From positions 1 through 50,636 of the forward strand of contig CAJQTY010000003.1 of the NCBI GenBank assembly GCA_907163075.1: a DNA stretch of 50,636 bases, given 5' to 3'. Below, in pieces: positions 1 to 9,322 of this stretch. How positions within the stretch are numbered: position 1 is the stretch's first letter; every line of letters starts with the position of its first letter. The stretch comes from an uncultured Rhodocyclaceae bacterium (GTDB lineage Bacteria; Pseudomonadota; Gammaproteobacteria; Burkholderiales; Rhodocyclaceae). The position numbers were made by a program, and so were the translations under genes. Under the pieces are notes generated by a model, which made no database searches, was not told the DNA's origin, and was given only the letters and a program-made list of their open reading frames with translations.

Positions 1-1065
1 GTGCAATTGCTGCCGGAGCATCTGCGGGCCCGGCGGGCCGCAGAATGGCCGATTACTTTGGCCACCGTAGAAAACGCAGGTTGGCGACGAATCCCCTTCG
101 TCACCAAGGGCCCATATCACGCAGCCGTTGAGATTCCGCCTGGACGGCTTGGAGCGGGCAGGGGAACGATCAGATCAGCAGGGCGCGGGCGTGTCGTGCG
201 GGCCGGACGATGGTGAAATCGGACGTCCCCGGATGAAAGCGCAGGCGGTCGAGGTCGTTGTGAGTGGAGATGCGCGGGTAGGCCCCCCACGGGGATATGA
301 CCTTCAGCTTGGCGCGGTCTGGCTTCCTTGGTACGCGGGACGCATCTTCGGCACGCAGAGAAGGCCGTGCAGGTAGGGCAGCACGCCGAGGACCGGTGCG
401 GTAACGCTCTTCAAGCCAGGCGCAGGGACGGATTCAAGCAGGGCCGATGTCACGCACGGAAGCGGTGAGACAAAAAACCCTTCACCCCGCGACTGCTCGC
501 TCGGGCGGAGGGCAACTTCAGCGTGCCGACAAAAATGCGCGAAGGATGCCACACGGTCAAGTCGTGCAACCAAGAATGGACGGACAATCGACCAAATTCG
601 GCAAAGCCATGGTTGGGCGGATGTCGCGGTCGCCCGGTGATCTCGGCCGGGTTGGCCGGCGCCTTCGACGATCACACCATCGTGGCGGGGACACAAAAAG
701 ACGTCCCGGATTCGAGCACGGCCTTTCAGGCCCGCGGTTTGTACTCTGGTAACGCGGGCGTTGAAGAGTTGAGGTCGCCTCATCGCTTGCGTGGATGATG
801 ACCTGAGCGCGGCTTGTCGGTGGAGGGCTTGAGCAGGATCGGTTGAAGCGATGGCGCCGGAAACCGCCGGCCGCCAGCGGCCTGTAAGGCCTGCGCACGG
901 CCAATCGGCGCCACCGTCGATGGGTGCCGCCGAAATTGAGCGCCATGGTTTCTGTGGCTGAACGGGGCGGACGCGCCACGCCACGGGACGGGGGCGGAGT
1001 ACTCGAAACAAGGCAGGCGCAAGAATGGTTTGCCGGGCGCCGAGGTGCAGCCTGAACATCAGCTG
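1..1065 (-). pseudogene. cobQ: Cobyric acid synthase, degraded and cut by window edge
   Basis: Remnant of adenosylcobyric acid synthase, the glutamine-dependent amidase that converts cobyrinic acid a,c-diamide to cobyric acid in the cytoplasm. No frame is open throughout, but family motifs appear in order across frames: IGRAQALQA near 905-870, QPILLKPS near 845-822, VIVEGAG near 675-655, and PVLGVLPYLHGL near 396-361. These are characteristic of the N-terminal dethiobiotin-synthetase-like half of CobQ. The C-terminal amidotransferase half lies beyond base 1. The start is placed near 1,065 only because recognisable sequence begins there. The frame changes come with the same homopolymer-rich texture as other parts of the window, so sequence error is as likely as true decay. 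It is the last recognisable gene of the cobalamin operon. Confidence 0.72.
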
Positions 1066-2090
1066 GGGGTGGCGTTGGGGGTGTTTGGGGCTATTCATCT
1101 GTTCCGTTCGACTTCTCAAAATTACGGTCCGGCTCTGTCGGCGGCTTTGCAGAAACAGCGACACATCCGCGTCGGGCCAGACAACACACTGGCCGATGAC
1201 GACCACAAAGGCAGGCGGGCGGATTCTCTCTAGACGGCCCGGTGACGCCAGCTCAGCCAGTGTTGTCCACGACGAAGCGCTCGTTCAGGCAGGGTCGCCT
1301 GTAGACGAAGGCGGCCGGAGTTGCCCGGATAGTCCGGCTTCATCACAGACTCGATTGGGAAATGATGCTGGAGCCGGTTATCCCATGTAAGAAAACCAGC
1401 CGTCTGACCCCCCACCGCGCAAGGGCAGCCAATCAAAGATCGGACCGCTGTGTCCTTAAGATGGCCCGTCCACAAAAAACACAAACTCTGAGGCGTTGCT
1501 CACGATGCGGTTCAGGGGGAACCCGCAACACTGCGGCGGACCTAAAAGCGGCACCCCAACGTCCGTCGTTCGTGGTTAAAATGCCTGGGACAAGCTTAAG
1601 CATTTTACCCTGGCGGCCTGCCGGCTCTGCAGAACTTCCATCTCTTCGCCCGCGGCGGCCGAAAAAAAAGGGTCCCCGCCTTTAGGCGGAAACGGACATG
1701 TTGCCGGGGACTGTGCCAGGCCGTAACAGCAACGCTGGCTTGATTTCTTCTGCGGCAAAAAGGTAATGGTGACCCGCCTTTCCCGACACGAGATACGCTC
1801 TGCGCTAATTTGCGGGGAGGGTCGAGAATCTTGAATCCCGACCGTTGTTCGTATTAGACCACGAACTCGGCTGATCAAGCAGAGCGCAAAAGCCTTCAGG
1901 GGGTAATCAATACGGAATTCCCCGGCTGCGCCCGAACGAGCGCCCACCATGCCCTTGGTGCCGGATCGACCTTATTCACGTTTTCCTTCCCACTTTCAAA
2001 ATTTGTTCAAAAATTAGGAACGTACGCCGCGCCCGTGCAACAACTCGCGTGTCCGTTCATTTTTCACCTCCACTTCTGTGCAATTGGCTC
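1066..2090. other. Degraded stretch between cobB and cobQ, no gene identified
   Basis: About 1 kb with only short open frames on either strand. A good ribosome-binding site (GGAGGTG) followed by ATG is readable on the minus strand near 2070-2054, just past the end of cobB, so a gene probably started here. In such operons this place is often taken by cobD/cbiB or a cobC-type aminotransferase, but no diagnostic motif of either could be read. The size would fit one gene. No identity is claimed. Confidence 0.4.
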
Positions 2091-2094
2091 GGAT

Positions 2095-3002
2095 TCATGG
2101 CAGGGAAGAGGCCGCACCGCCCGCCGGATTGGACGGAAAGTAGAAGGGGAGGGTAGGGACGCCGTAAGTCTTTGTCTGAGCCCAGGGACCGGCTTCGCCA
2201 CTTTGGCCATCGGGGACGAGTAGCCTGCCGGCCGGCGGGGAGACAGGTCGGTTCACCATTCGGGAATGAGGGAAGGGATGGCCACGGGAAGAGTACCTCT
2301 TCAGCCACAGTTCGACCTGGCGGGGAAGCCCAGCCCGCAGCGAGGGGGCGTTTGCCCATGACTGTTTCTTCCGGGCAGCACGCCCCATCGTGTTGCGGAG
2401 CTGCCCGCCAGATTCGATCAGGCGTGTCGAAATCAAAGGCCATCATTCCACGCACTCGGCCACAGCGGTTTTCGGCTTCAACCCTGTGTTTGTCAATTGC
2501 GCCAACAAAGCGCCGGAGAAAAAAACACGCGGATTTAGCCGTATTGGCATGAAGCTCGGGATAGCCGCCCCTGGTAGCCAGGACCGCCATTCGGCAAACG
2601 GCAAGGCGTCGCCAGCCAGGGCGAGAAGAAGCACACGATGCGCCCCATGGCTGCGGAGCAACTCGAAGATTGGCCGGATAGATGAAGCAGAAATAGGCCG
2701 GCGTCACAGCGCGATAAAGCGGAGCGTAGAGACTGCAAAGTGAGCGGGTAGCGGCGCACTGCCAAGGGGCATCAAAAGTAAAACCGCTTGCGCGTCCGCG
2801 AGATTGCGGGCGTGGCTGGCGAGTGCATACGCGGAGAAAGGTCGATTACGCTGCATGAGTCATCGATTTCGCTTGCGGGCAGTAGACACAAATGGCCGTG
2901 TCTGGATAGGAGTACCGCACCGGCATGTCGCTCCAAGCGCACCGGGAAACCAAACGAAATCGGAGGGCAAGGGCTGTGTGCAGCATCTCGCGTGGCGGTG
3001 GC
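2095..3002 (-). pseudogene. cobB: 3' two-thirds of cobB, frame-broken
   Basis: Continuation of the cobB gene beyond the point where its frame breaks. Family motifs persist in changing frames: a residue string like LLPASEID near 2880, FIYPANL near 2685, GGYPELHA at about 2569-2546, HSRM near 2265, and FYFPSNPA at about 2145-2120. These correspond to the central and C-terminal class I glutamine-amidotransferase-like domain of cobyrinate a,c-diamide synthases. The gene would end near 2,095, giving the usual length of roughly 430-450 codons. Several insertions or deletions per 100 bases are needed to restore one frame. Confidence 0.75.
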
Positions 3003-3461
3003 ACTGCCGACGCGGTTGGCAAATACGCCGTGGAAAGGAAGTCCCGGTCGAAAGTTTGCCAGTCCGAAGGCAACGGCAGCAAAAGTCTGCGCCATCGCCC
3101 GGGCATCAATGATGGCAAGGACCGGTAAGCCAAAGCGCTCGGCGATGTCAGCGCTGCTCGGCAGACCGTCAAACAGGCCCATGACGCCTTCTATCAGGAT
3201 CAGGTCCGCCTCTCGTGCCGCCGCTGCGAAGCGGGCACGAATATCGTCTTCACCGCAGATCCACATATCAACGTTGTCGCAGGGCGCACCACTGGCCATG
3301 GCGTGGATCTTCGGATCCAGGAAATCAGGCCCGCACTTGAACACCCGCACACGCCGGCCACTGCGCGCGTGAAACCTCGCCAGTGCCGCGGTGATGCTGG
3401 TCTTTCCTCCACCCGATGCGGGTGCAGTAATTAATAGGGCTGGACAGCTTACGCGGTCCAT
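2772..3461 (-). CDS. cobB: Cobyrinic acid a,c-diamide synthase, N-terminal part
   Basis: ATP- and glutamine-dependent enzyme that amidates the a and c acetate side chains of (cob)yrinic acid, cytoplasmic. The first about 153 residues are clean: P-loop-like APASGGGKT at residues 13-21, GPDFLDP at 44-50, and EGVMGLFDG at 91-99. After HGVFANRVGS the frame slips, so the remaining residues down to base 2772 are not native; the true continuation is in other frames (separate entry). The start ATG at 3461 lies just after the cobO stop codon (3463), so the two genes are probably co-translated. Clean upstream and ragged downstream within one gene argues for a sequence-quality boundary near base 3,000. 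Confidence 0.85.
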   Translation of the reverse strand: MDRVSCPALLITAPASGGGKTSITAALARFHARSGRRVRVFKCGPDFLDPKIHAMASGAPCDNVDMWICGEDDIRARFAAAAREADLILIEGVMGLFDGLPSSADIAERFGLPVLAIIDARAMAQTFAAVAFGLANFRPGLPFHGVFANRVGSATATRDAAHSPCPPISFGFPVRLERHAGAVLLSRHGHLCLLPASEIDDSCSVIDLSPRMHSPATPAISRTRKRFYF

Positions 3462-3462
3462 T

Positions 3463-4068
3463 TCAGAACTCCATTCCCGGCATCGCTGCGACGCCTTCTT
3501 TGTAGGCGTGCTTGATCATCGACACGTCACTCACGGTGTCTGCGGCTTCAATTAGAGCGGGTGGCGCGGCACGCCCGGTGATCACCACATGTTGCATCAA
3601 AGGGCGGGACCGCAAATCAGTAAGGACTGCATCGAGCTCAAGCCATCCATACTTGAAGGCGTAGGTCAGCTCATCCAGAACCAGCAAGCCGATTCCTGGA
3701 TCAGCAAGATATCGTTGTGCTTGTTTCCAAGCCTCACGTGCTGCAATGGCGTCGCGCTCTTTGTCCTGTGTTTCCCAAGTGAATCCCTGGCCCATTACAT
3801 GCCACTCGACATTCTCGCAAAGGCGGAAAAATCCTTCCTCACCGGTGTCTGAGCGGCTTTTGACGAATTGAATAACCGCCACCTTGAGACCATGCCCGAG
3901 AGCACGCGCCACCACTCCGAACGCCGCGGACGATTTGCCCTTGCCATTCCCTGTGTTGACCACTATCACTCCCCGCCTAATCTGTGCGGCCTCGATGTGT
4001 TCATCGATGACTGCTTTCTTATGCTGCATGCGCAGAACATGACGTTCATCAGCGCTATTCGAATTCAT
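3463..4068 (-). CDS. cobO: Corrinoid adenosyltransferase CobO/BtuR type
   Basis: 201-residue ATP:cob(I)alamin adenosyltransferase of the CobA/CobO/BtuR family. It attaches the 5'-deoxyadenosyl group from ATP to reduced cobalt, making adenosylated corrinoids for both de novo synthesis and salvage. Visible features are the P-loop GNGKGKSS at residues 40-47, the VIQFVKS strand at about 65-71, and a Walker-B-like LLVLDEL at 128-134. Length and layout match the family. The start ATG overlaps the stop of an upstream small gene as ATGA, and cobB follows 1 base downstream, so it sits inside the cobalamin operon. It is fully intact although flanked on both sides by frame-broken sequence. Confidence 0.95.
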   Translation of the reverse strand: MNSNSADERHVLRMQHKKAVIDEHIEAAQIRRGVIVVNTGNGKGKSSAAFGVVARALGHGLKVAVIQFVKSRSDTGEEGFFRLCENVEWHVMGQGFTWETQDKERDAIAAREAWKQAQRYLADPGIGLLVLDELTYAFKYGWLELDAVLTDLRSRPLMQHVVITGRAAPPALIEAADTVSDVSMIKHAYKEGVAAMPGMEF

Positions 4069-4230
4069 GCTTCGATGGCCTCCTCGTCGCCCGCCTCAAG
4101 CACAAGCGGTTCGCTGAGCACAGCCGCGATGTAGTCTTCGGGCAGACGATACTGTCTTGCCAGTTCGGCGGGCGTCTTGTTGCTGGCATGAATAGCTGTA
4201 AGCCAGCCATTAAGCCCGGTCGACAGCGAT
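4065..4230 (-). CDS. 3' end of an unidentified small operon gene
   Basis: An open frame ends with a TGA overlapping the cobO start (ATGA). Its last about 45 residues read cleanly and include SNKTPAELARQYRLPEDYI and an acidic end, LEAGDEEAIEA. The helix-rich text looks native, and the 4-base overlap is typical of co-translated operon genes. Upstream of about base 4,230 the frame is lost in degraded sequence, so neither the start nor the family can be named. It lies between cobJ and cobO, so a role linked to cobalamin is an inference from context only. Confidence 0.45.
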
Positions 4231-4324
4231 CTGCCCAGCCGGTCTCGCCCTCGCGGGCGCCACCACTGCGGCCAGCTCGACCAATTGTGTTTTTCGTTAT
4301 TGTTGGAGTAGCCGCGGGCGGGGG

Positions 4325-4344
4325 TTTTTTTTTTTTTTTTTTTT
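4325..4344. repeat. T20 homopolymer
   Basis: Twenty consecutive T on the plus strand, just past the recognisable C-terminal end of cobJ. Such a run is out of keeping with GC-rich coding DNA and matches the other homopolymers in the degraded blocks (C10 at about 8650-8659, a T run near 9074). Most likely a sequencing or consensus artefact. Confidence 0.9.
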
Positions 4345-5171
4345 CGCCCTTCGTGATATCAAGGACCCGTGCTTGACGAAAGGTGTTGGGATTGCCGTAT
4401 AGCACCGTCGTTCAGATTTACCGAGGTCGGCCTCGCCAATTCTTTCCAGCGGGTGGAATTCGATGCGCTGCTTCGGGGACGATACGCCGACTTGACGAGG
4501 GAGCCACCTGGCGTCTTGCGGGTTCGCGGTTTGGCGCAGGGATAGATGCGCTGCGCCTCATCGAATTCGACGCGTCCACGGCCGACCGCTTTTTCGGTTG
4601 TAGAGCGCGACGGACCCGACGAAATCCGGCCATAGGCCACCGCCATTGAGACGGCGGGCGATGGTCGGGCCACGGGGTGAGCAGGTCACGACCAGCGAGA
4701 TGGGACGCAGGAAGGTCCATGCGGTCAGCTCAGGCGCGCCGGACCACCCCCCCGCGCGGCGCAGGTATTGAGGGCGCCGACGGGGAACCGGGAACGATCT
4801 CAACTTCGATTGCCCGAATCGGTGGTTCCAGCCGGCCTGGAAAAAAGGCACTTCGAGGTTTCGGCCGGCCATAACCCCGTTAACGCGGATCCCCCGGACG
4901 ACACGATGGCCCCACTTTCTTGCCTGTTTGGCCGCGTCTTCCGTAGGCTTCGTGATGGCGCTGGTTCCGAGACTCTTCGGGGTCAGCGCCTTCTTGGCAT
5001 CAATTCCTTGCCGTCGAGCAGGTCCTTGACCAGCCCGGATTGTAGGTGGGCGTAGCCGATCACCGTGTCGGATTCGGGCTGGCGGCGCGGGCGCGGGCGG
5101 TGAGGTAATCCGTGGGCTGCCCGGGGCCGAGGCCGATGAGCATGATCTTTCCGTGTTTCGGTTGCGGTCAT
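4345..5171 (-). pseudogene. cobJ: Precorrin-3B C17-methyltransferase, frame-broken
   Basis: Remnant of the SAM-dependent methyltransferase that methylates C17 and contracts the corrin ring (CobJ/CbiH). The reconstructed N-terminus follows ATG at 5171: MTATET, then KIMLIGLGPG across a frameshift, then SDTVIGYAHLQSGLVKDLL near 5065-5010. Near 4560-4480 EAQRIY and LVKSAYRPR are readable, and the C-terminal YGNPNTFRQ lies at about 4399-4373. All are in the right order and spacing for CobJ (about 250 residues), with the locus inflated by roughly 8-10 percent by insertions. It lies directly after cbiG. Whether the breaks are real cannot be settled from this sequence. Confidence 0.8.
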
Positions 5172-6300
5172 TCTGCCAATCCTTGCGATGGAGACGGTGG
5201 CGTTGCCGCCCGGCAGGGCCCGCGCAACTTGTGTTTTGCGCAGACGGAGGAGCTGAGGGTTCGGGTCGACGGCCCGCGGACCACGCGTGGCGGCGGCAGT
5301 CGGACAAACGGGGGGGGAGGCGTTGCCGGTGTGATGGCGACCGGTTTCCGAGGGGTTGGACAACCGTCGACCGACAGCCAGTTCGGCCGGCTAGGTAAGA
5401 AATGGACTCGTTCCAGCAAGGCTTTTCGGCCACCTTGAAGAAGACACGTGGTTCAATGGCCGACTTTGCAGGTCGATTGCTGGCGACCGCGGCAAAAACG
5501 TCGGGCCAGTTGCGGGCCACAGGGACGGGCCAAGCGCCTCCCGGCGATAGACGTGTTCGATGGGGGAGGACGGTTTCCTGCTCCGGGTCCGCAGCCCAGG
5601 CCGACGAGCGGCTTTCATGTCTTGGGCCCGGTCTGGTAGTCACGCAGGCGTCACGGGTCGCTTGCTTCAATATCAGCCGGCATTTGGACGCGGGCTGATC
5701 CACAAGCCACGGCGCGGCGAAGCGGTCGGTATTCAATTTCTTCAAGTGCCAAAAAAAACAGCGGATGGCCGGCAGCGGCAAGACTGGCGGCCGTTGGAGT
5801 GACGGTGGCCAACCAGTCCGTGGCTGCCGCTGCCTGCCACCAGGGCCACGCTCGTCGTTCACCACGGGGTCGGCCGAGGCGGCTGGCGCAGAGGGAGTGG
5901 CGTCAGGGCCTCGCCTCTAGGCCAGCGCCCAGTCTTCCGCGGCCCCCGAGACAGATCGACACGTCCAAGGTTTTTGGGCGAAAACGTCGGATGAGCCGTG
6001 GTGTTGCACATACGGGATCGCGGCCCTTAGTGCTTGTGTCGCCAAAATGCCTCCACAGGCCAGCGCACGTTGGCGCCACCAAGGTGCCGGAGAGCATTCG
6101 GGCATGACGAACTTCCCGGCTTCGTCAAGGCACGAATCCACCGCCGGAGTTCGAGTCCCTTGGATTTCAGTGCGGGGCGATCAGGGCGAAACCATGGACC
6201 CGAGCCGAGGGGACGGATGGCAAGAAACGATTGGCGCGTCGAAGGCGCGAACAGCGCCGGACAATTGGTTCACCGGTGTTACGCCCGCTGTTAACGGGCG
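5172..6300 (-). pseudogene. cbiG: Cobalt-precorrin-5A hydrolase CbiG-like, frame-broken
   Basis: The best-preserved pieces are the C-terminal end, RALPGGNATVSIARIG at about 5222-5175, immediately before cobJ, and LNTDRFA near 5730, which matches the CbiG motif that precedes its conserved aspartate and tryptophan region. CbiG opens the delta-lactone of cobalt-precorrin-5A and releases acetaldehyde in the anaerobic pathway, consistent with cbiX and cbiD in the same operon. The 5' limit is uncertain because the N-terminal domain is too damaged to follow. Confidence 0.6.
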
Positions 6301-6744
6301 GGCGTGATCGGGCCGCAGCCGCCTCCGCTTCGCACGGAACTTTTACGGCGCAACAAAAGAGCATGGTGCGCCGGGGAGCGGCCGCGACGAAACGACCCAC
6401 CAGCGTCCCCAGAGCACGGGCGGGTTAATGGCCGAACGACGGCGATTTCTAGCGGGCGGGTTACCGGCGCTTTCGTTGCCGCCGCTGTCGCCGGCGTACG
6501 AGCCGCACCGCAAGCGGGACGCGGACGAGGCCCGGACGGGCTTGGGCGGCGCGTTCTGGTTCCGTTGCCAGCGGTTGGCTCGGGGCGAGCGAGGGGGGCC
6601 GCCCGCTTCGCGGATGCTTTCAGGCGATCACGCATTGCCGCGCTTGACTCCTGGGCGTTCTTGCGCTGGCGGCAACCGCCGGCCGCAGTTCGCCACGATC
6701 GACTTAATGCCTGCCACGTTCCCCGGCAGCTTGGGAATTAGCCC
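6301..6744. other. Degraded stretch, probably 5' part of cbiG
   Basis: No readable motif on either strand. It lies between the C-terminal end of cobI and recognisable cbiG text, and could be the damaged cbiG N-terminal domain with inserted bases or a short extra gene. Runs of CGG/GCC-rich text dominate. Confidence 0.4.
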
Positions 6745-7525
6745 AATTTTTTCGACGTGCCCAAGGCTCATCTCAGCGCCTGGACATGTAGTTGGGACCT
6801 TCCGCCCTTCAGGCTCGCCACGTCGCGCACGATGCGTTCGTCGGGCGAACACCGACCTTTTCGATGATGAAGCAGCTGGGTGGCAGCGCCAGGCCGCGCC
6901 GTTCGAGCAGGGTCAATCACGTCGTCCATCAGGGCGGCTTGACCTGAAGCAGAACCAGCGTTCGGAACTCGTCGATGGGAGGTGGGTCAATGACGGGGAC
7001 CCCACCGTAGGCCGCCGGGATGATGGGCCAGGGTTTCGTCCTCTTCGGCCAGGCTCAATTCGCCGCGCCTCAGCGGCCCGCCGCGGCAATACGGACGAAA
7101 AACACGCCGGGATGGTCTCACCTCAACCTCGGGCACCAACTCGCGCCGGGACACGGGGAGATGGCCGAAGGTGCGCAGAAGGTCGAGGCAGCTGCGCTTC
7201 GACTAGGAAAGACCAGGATTTCGCGCCCCTCGGGAGCAGTTCGACCGGTAAGCAACACCGCGGCGCATTGGGCCCAGCTTTGAGGCAGGATTTTCCGCAT
7301 CGCGTGTCATCGGGAAGGACGGCTCCTCGGCATCGGCCGGAAACGGCGAGTCCGCCGCGTTCGACGATGGAAGGGCCAGTAGGACGGATTCTCGGCCTTT
7401 TTCACCGGGTTCAGCAGCGTGCGCGCGGGGACTGCACACAGAACGGGCCCAGCTGCGCCGGGTGGTAATGAGTTCACGGGTCGCGGGGCCGGAGTGAGGC
7501 GCGATCAGTTTTCCCGTACAACGAG
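6745..7525 (-). pseudogene. cobI: Precorrin-2 C20-methyltransferase, frame-broken
   Basis: Remnant of a tetrapyrrole methylase, best matched to CobI/CbiL, which methylates C20 of (cobalt-)precorrin-2 using SAM. The minus strand near 6950-6860 reads VIDLLERRGLALP and CFIIEKVG. After adding one base it continues DERIVRDVASLKGGKVP near 6845-6795, a typical C-terminal part of this methylase family. A piece resembling GREILVFPS at about 7228-7202 fits the middle. The size of the interval (about 780 bases) matches a 240-residue enzyme. Assignment to CobI rather than another methylase of the pathway rests partly on it being the one otherwise missing. Confidence 0.6.
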
Positions 7526-7526
7526 G

Positions 7527-8165
7527 TCATTTGCGTTTTCTTGCGTGCGCTAACAATCCACACCGGTTTTGCGCGGACCATCCGAGGGCAGTGTCTAGAA
7601 TCGGTTGGCTGCGCGAAGGCACTGAAGCTGGGGACGACGGCCCAGCAGGCGCCGTAGCGGTCAGTTTTCGTGGGGTGGCGGTGGCCAGGGTTGTTCCCGG
7701 GGTGACAGAAAGGTTCATCACCAGGCGGCCCGCCAGGCTTGAGGCGGCCGAGGAATCAGGCGGATCGCGCGGCCAGTTCGCCGGCCCGGAGCAGGCGATT
7801 GGCACGACGCATCGTCGGGCTCGGGCCCAAGGTAGAGTGCGTTTGGGCGCCCTTGCCTTCGCGCGGAGCGTGTCGTTGCCAACCCTTAAAACGGGACCGC
7901 GTTGGCACGCGCATTGGCGGGCGTTTTCGCCTTCGTCTTTTTCGAGGGCCCAGAACGTGGTCGTGCGGAAGCCGAGTCCAGCGCCCCACGCTTCCCGGGA
8001 CCAAACCGAGCCGGACAAACCCGGCAGCGATGATCCCCAGGACGATGGCGTTGCCGGTGTCAGCCAGGCGAAGGCTTGGACAGCGAGCAGGCCGCGCGCG
8101 CTTTTCCTGCTTGGTGATCAAACCCCTTTTCGGGGTGCGCTGGAGGTACTCGAGGTCGTCAAGGG
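7527..8165 (-). pseudogene. cbiT: Cobalt-precorrin-6B C15 decarboxylating methyltransferase, frame-broken
   Basis: CbiT methylates C15 and decarboxylates the C12 acetate of (cobalt-)precorrin-6B/7. Pieces in order: ITKQE at 8118-8104, RLADTGN near 8064, then in another frame GFRTTTFWALEKDEG near 7970-7926 (SAM-binding fold and following strand), RVGNDTLR near 7880, GRLVMNL near 7727-7707 and SRSQPILD near 7608-7585, ending in KRK near 7530. All match CbiT or the C-terminal half of CobL. Several frame changes are required. It directly follows cbiE sequence and may have been fused to it as CobL. Confidence 0.75.
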
Positions 8166-8930
8166 CCGAAGGCAGGCTGGACGGGCTGGGTTCGGGGCGG
8201 TCGATAAGGACGACGTTTGGCCCGGGGAAGGTCCATGGCCGCCGACTCGGGGGTTGCCAGGACCGGGGAAACAGTGACTGATGCGGGCAGAAGCAGGCAG
8301 CGCAAGGCGACCGGCTGAGTCTGATCCCTCCTAGGCCGGCGGGTGATCAGAGCCCCGCCCGCCAGGGACGCGCAGGTGTTGTTTTTCAGGGACCGTGGAA
8401 GGTGGCGACGTGTGTTCCTGGGCGACGGACCAAACGCATCAGCGGGGAGCCCATGTTCGGATCGTTTCGCTACGACCAAAACAGGGTCTCCGGCATCGGC
8501 ATACTGGTTGGCCAGGCGGGACCGGGCAATCTTCACGTCCGACAAAGGCATGCTGAAGAGGCAGCGAAGGCCAAGTGGCAACGTGGATGAACGGCCGGGG
8601 CAGGATCTCGAAAGCCGTCACCGCCACGGCGTTTTACGGTCAGCCACGACCCCCCCCCCGGCCCAACCCTTCCCGCCGTGGGCAAAAAGGGTCGCCGGTG
8701 GTGTTGGCGGGAGCGCCACAAAAACAGATGGCCGGTCGCGCGTGCAGTGGGCGATTCAAGGCAAGGTGACCTAGACCGAGGAATCGCCGTGTCCATTGTC
8801 TTCAGGCGGGCCATTTTGCCGAGTGTGGGAGCGCACCCAGTTCCAGGGCGTACGGACAGGCGCCGTGCACTACCGTAGCCCCATGGCCAGGTGCTTGGGC
8901 GGGCCAGTATCCGACAGGCCGGGCCCAAGC
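8166..8930 (-). pseudogene. cbiE: CbiE-like precorrin C5-methyltransferase, frame-broken
   Basis: A weak remnant upstream of cbiT. Readable text includes SDVKIARSRLANQYADAGDPVLV at about 8539-8471, in short pieces, which resembles the stretch of CbiE/CobL before its conserved glycine-aspartate loop (consensus like RLA..YADGGNPVVLASGDP). Position and size fit the N-terminal half of CobL, which methylates C5. The identification relies on context as much as on sequence. Confidence 0.5.
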
Positions 8931-9322
8931 CCGTCATCGAAGGATGAACGATCAGGGACGCCTGCAGTTTTCAGGAGGGCTTCATGTCCTCCACACGAAA
9001 AACATGAAGCGCCCGTCGAAATGCAAAAAACATGGACATCTCAGGTTGATTAGGGCCACGGGTAAAACAGGATTTTTTTTTGGAGGCTGCGGAGGATGGC
9101 TTTTTTGGCCAGGGGGGCGCGGTGGAAATTCGACGGGTCAGGCCCGAGCGCCGGCGAGGAGCGAGGTTTACGGCGGCAAACGCGCTGGTTTACGGCGAGC
9201 GAGTGGATTTTCCCTCACCCAGATCGGCTTGCGCAACCGGACCCTCCACGGGGAGCGCAAGACGGGCGAGAGGGGCAAGGGTCCGATCATCGGCCTTTCC
9301 AGGGAATGGGGTAAACCAGACA
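8931..9322 (-). pseudogene. cbiD: Degraded 3' end of cbiD and junction to cbiE
   Basis: The clean cbiD frame loses similarity at about 9,323, some 70 codons short of the family's usual end (about 365-375 residues). The missing tail must lie here in broken frames. Long homopolymers (T run near 9074-9082) are present and no other gene is seen. Confidence 0.6.

Noticed and set aside
4558-5865. 435-codon open frame on the minus strand
   Set aside because: Open by chance across damaged cobJ and cbiG; it carries fragments of both only in part and no continuous fold.
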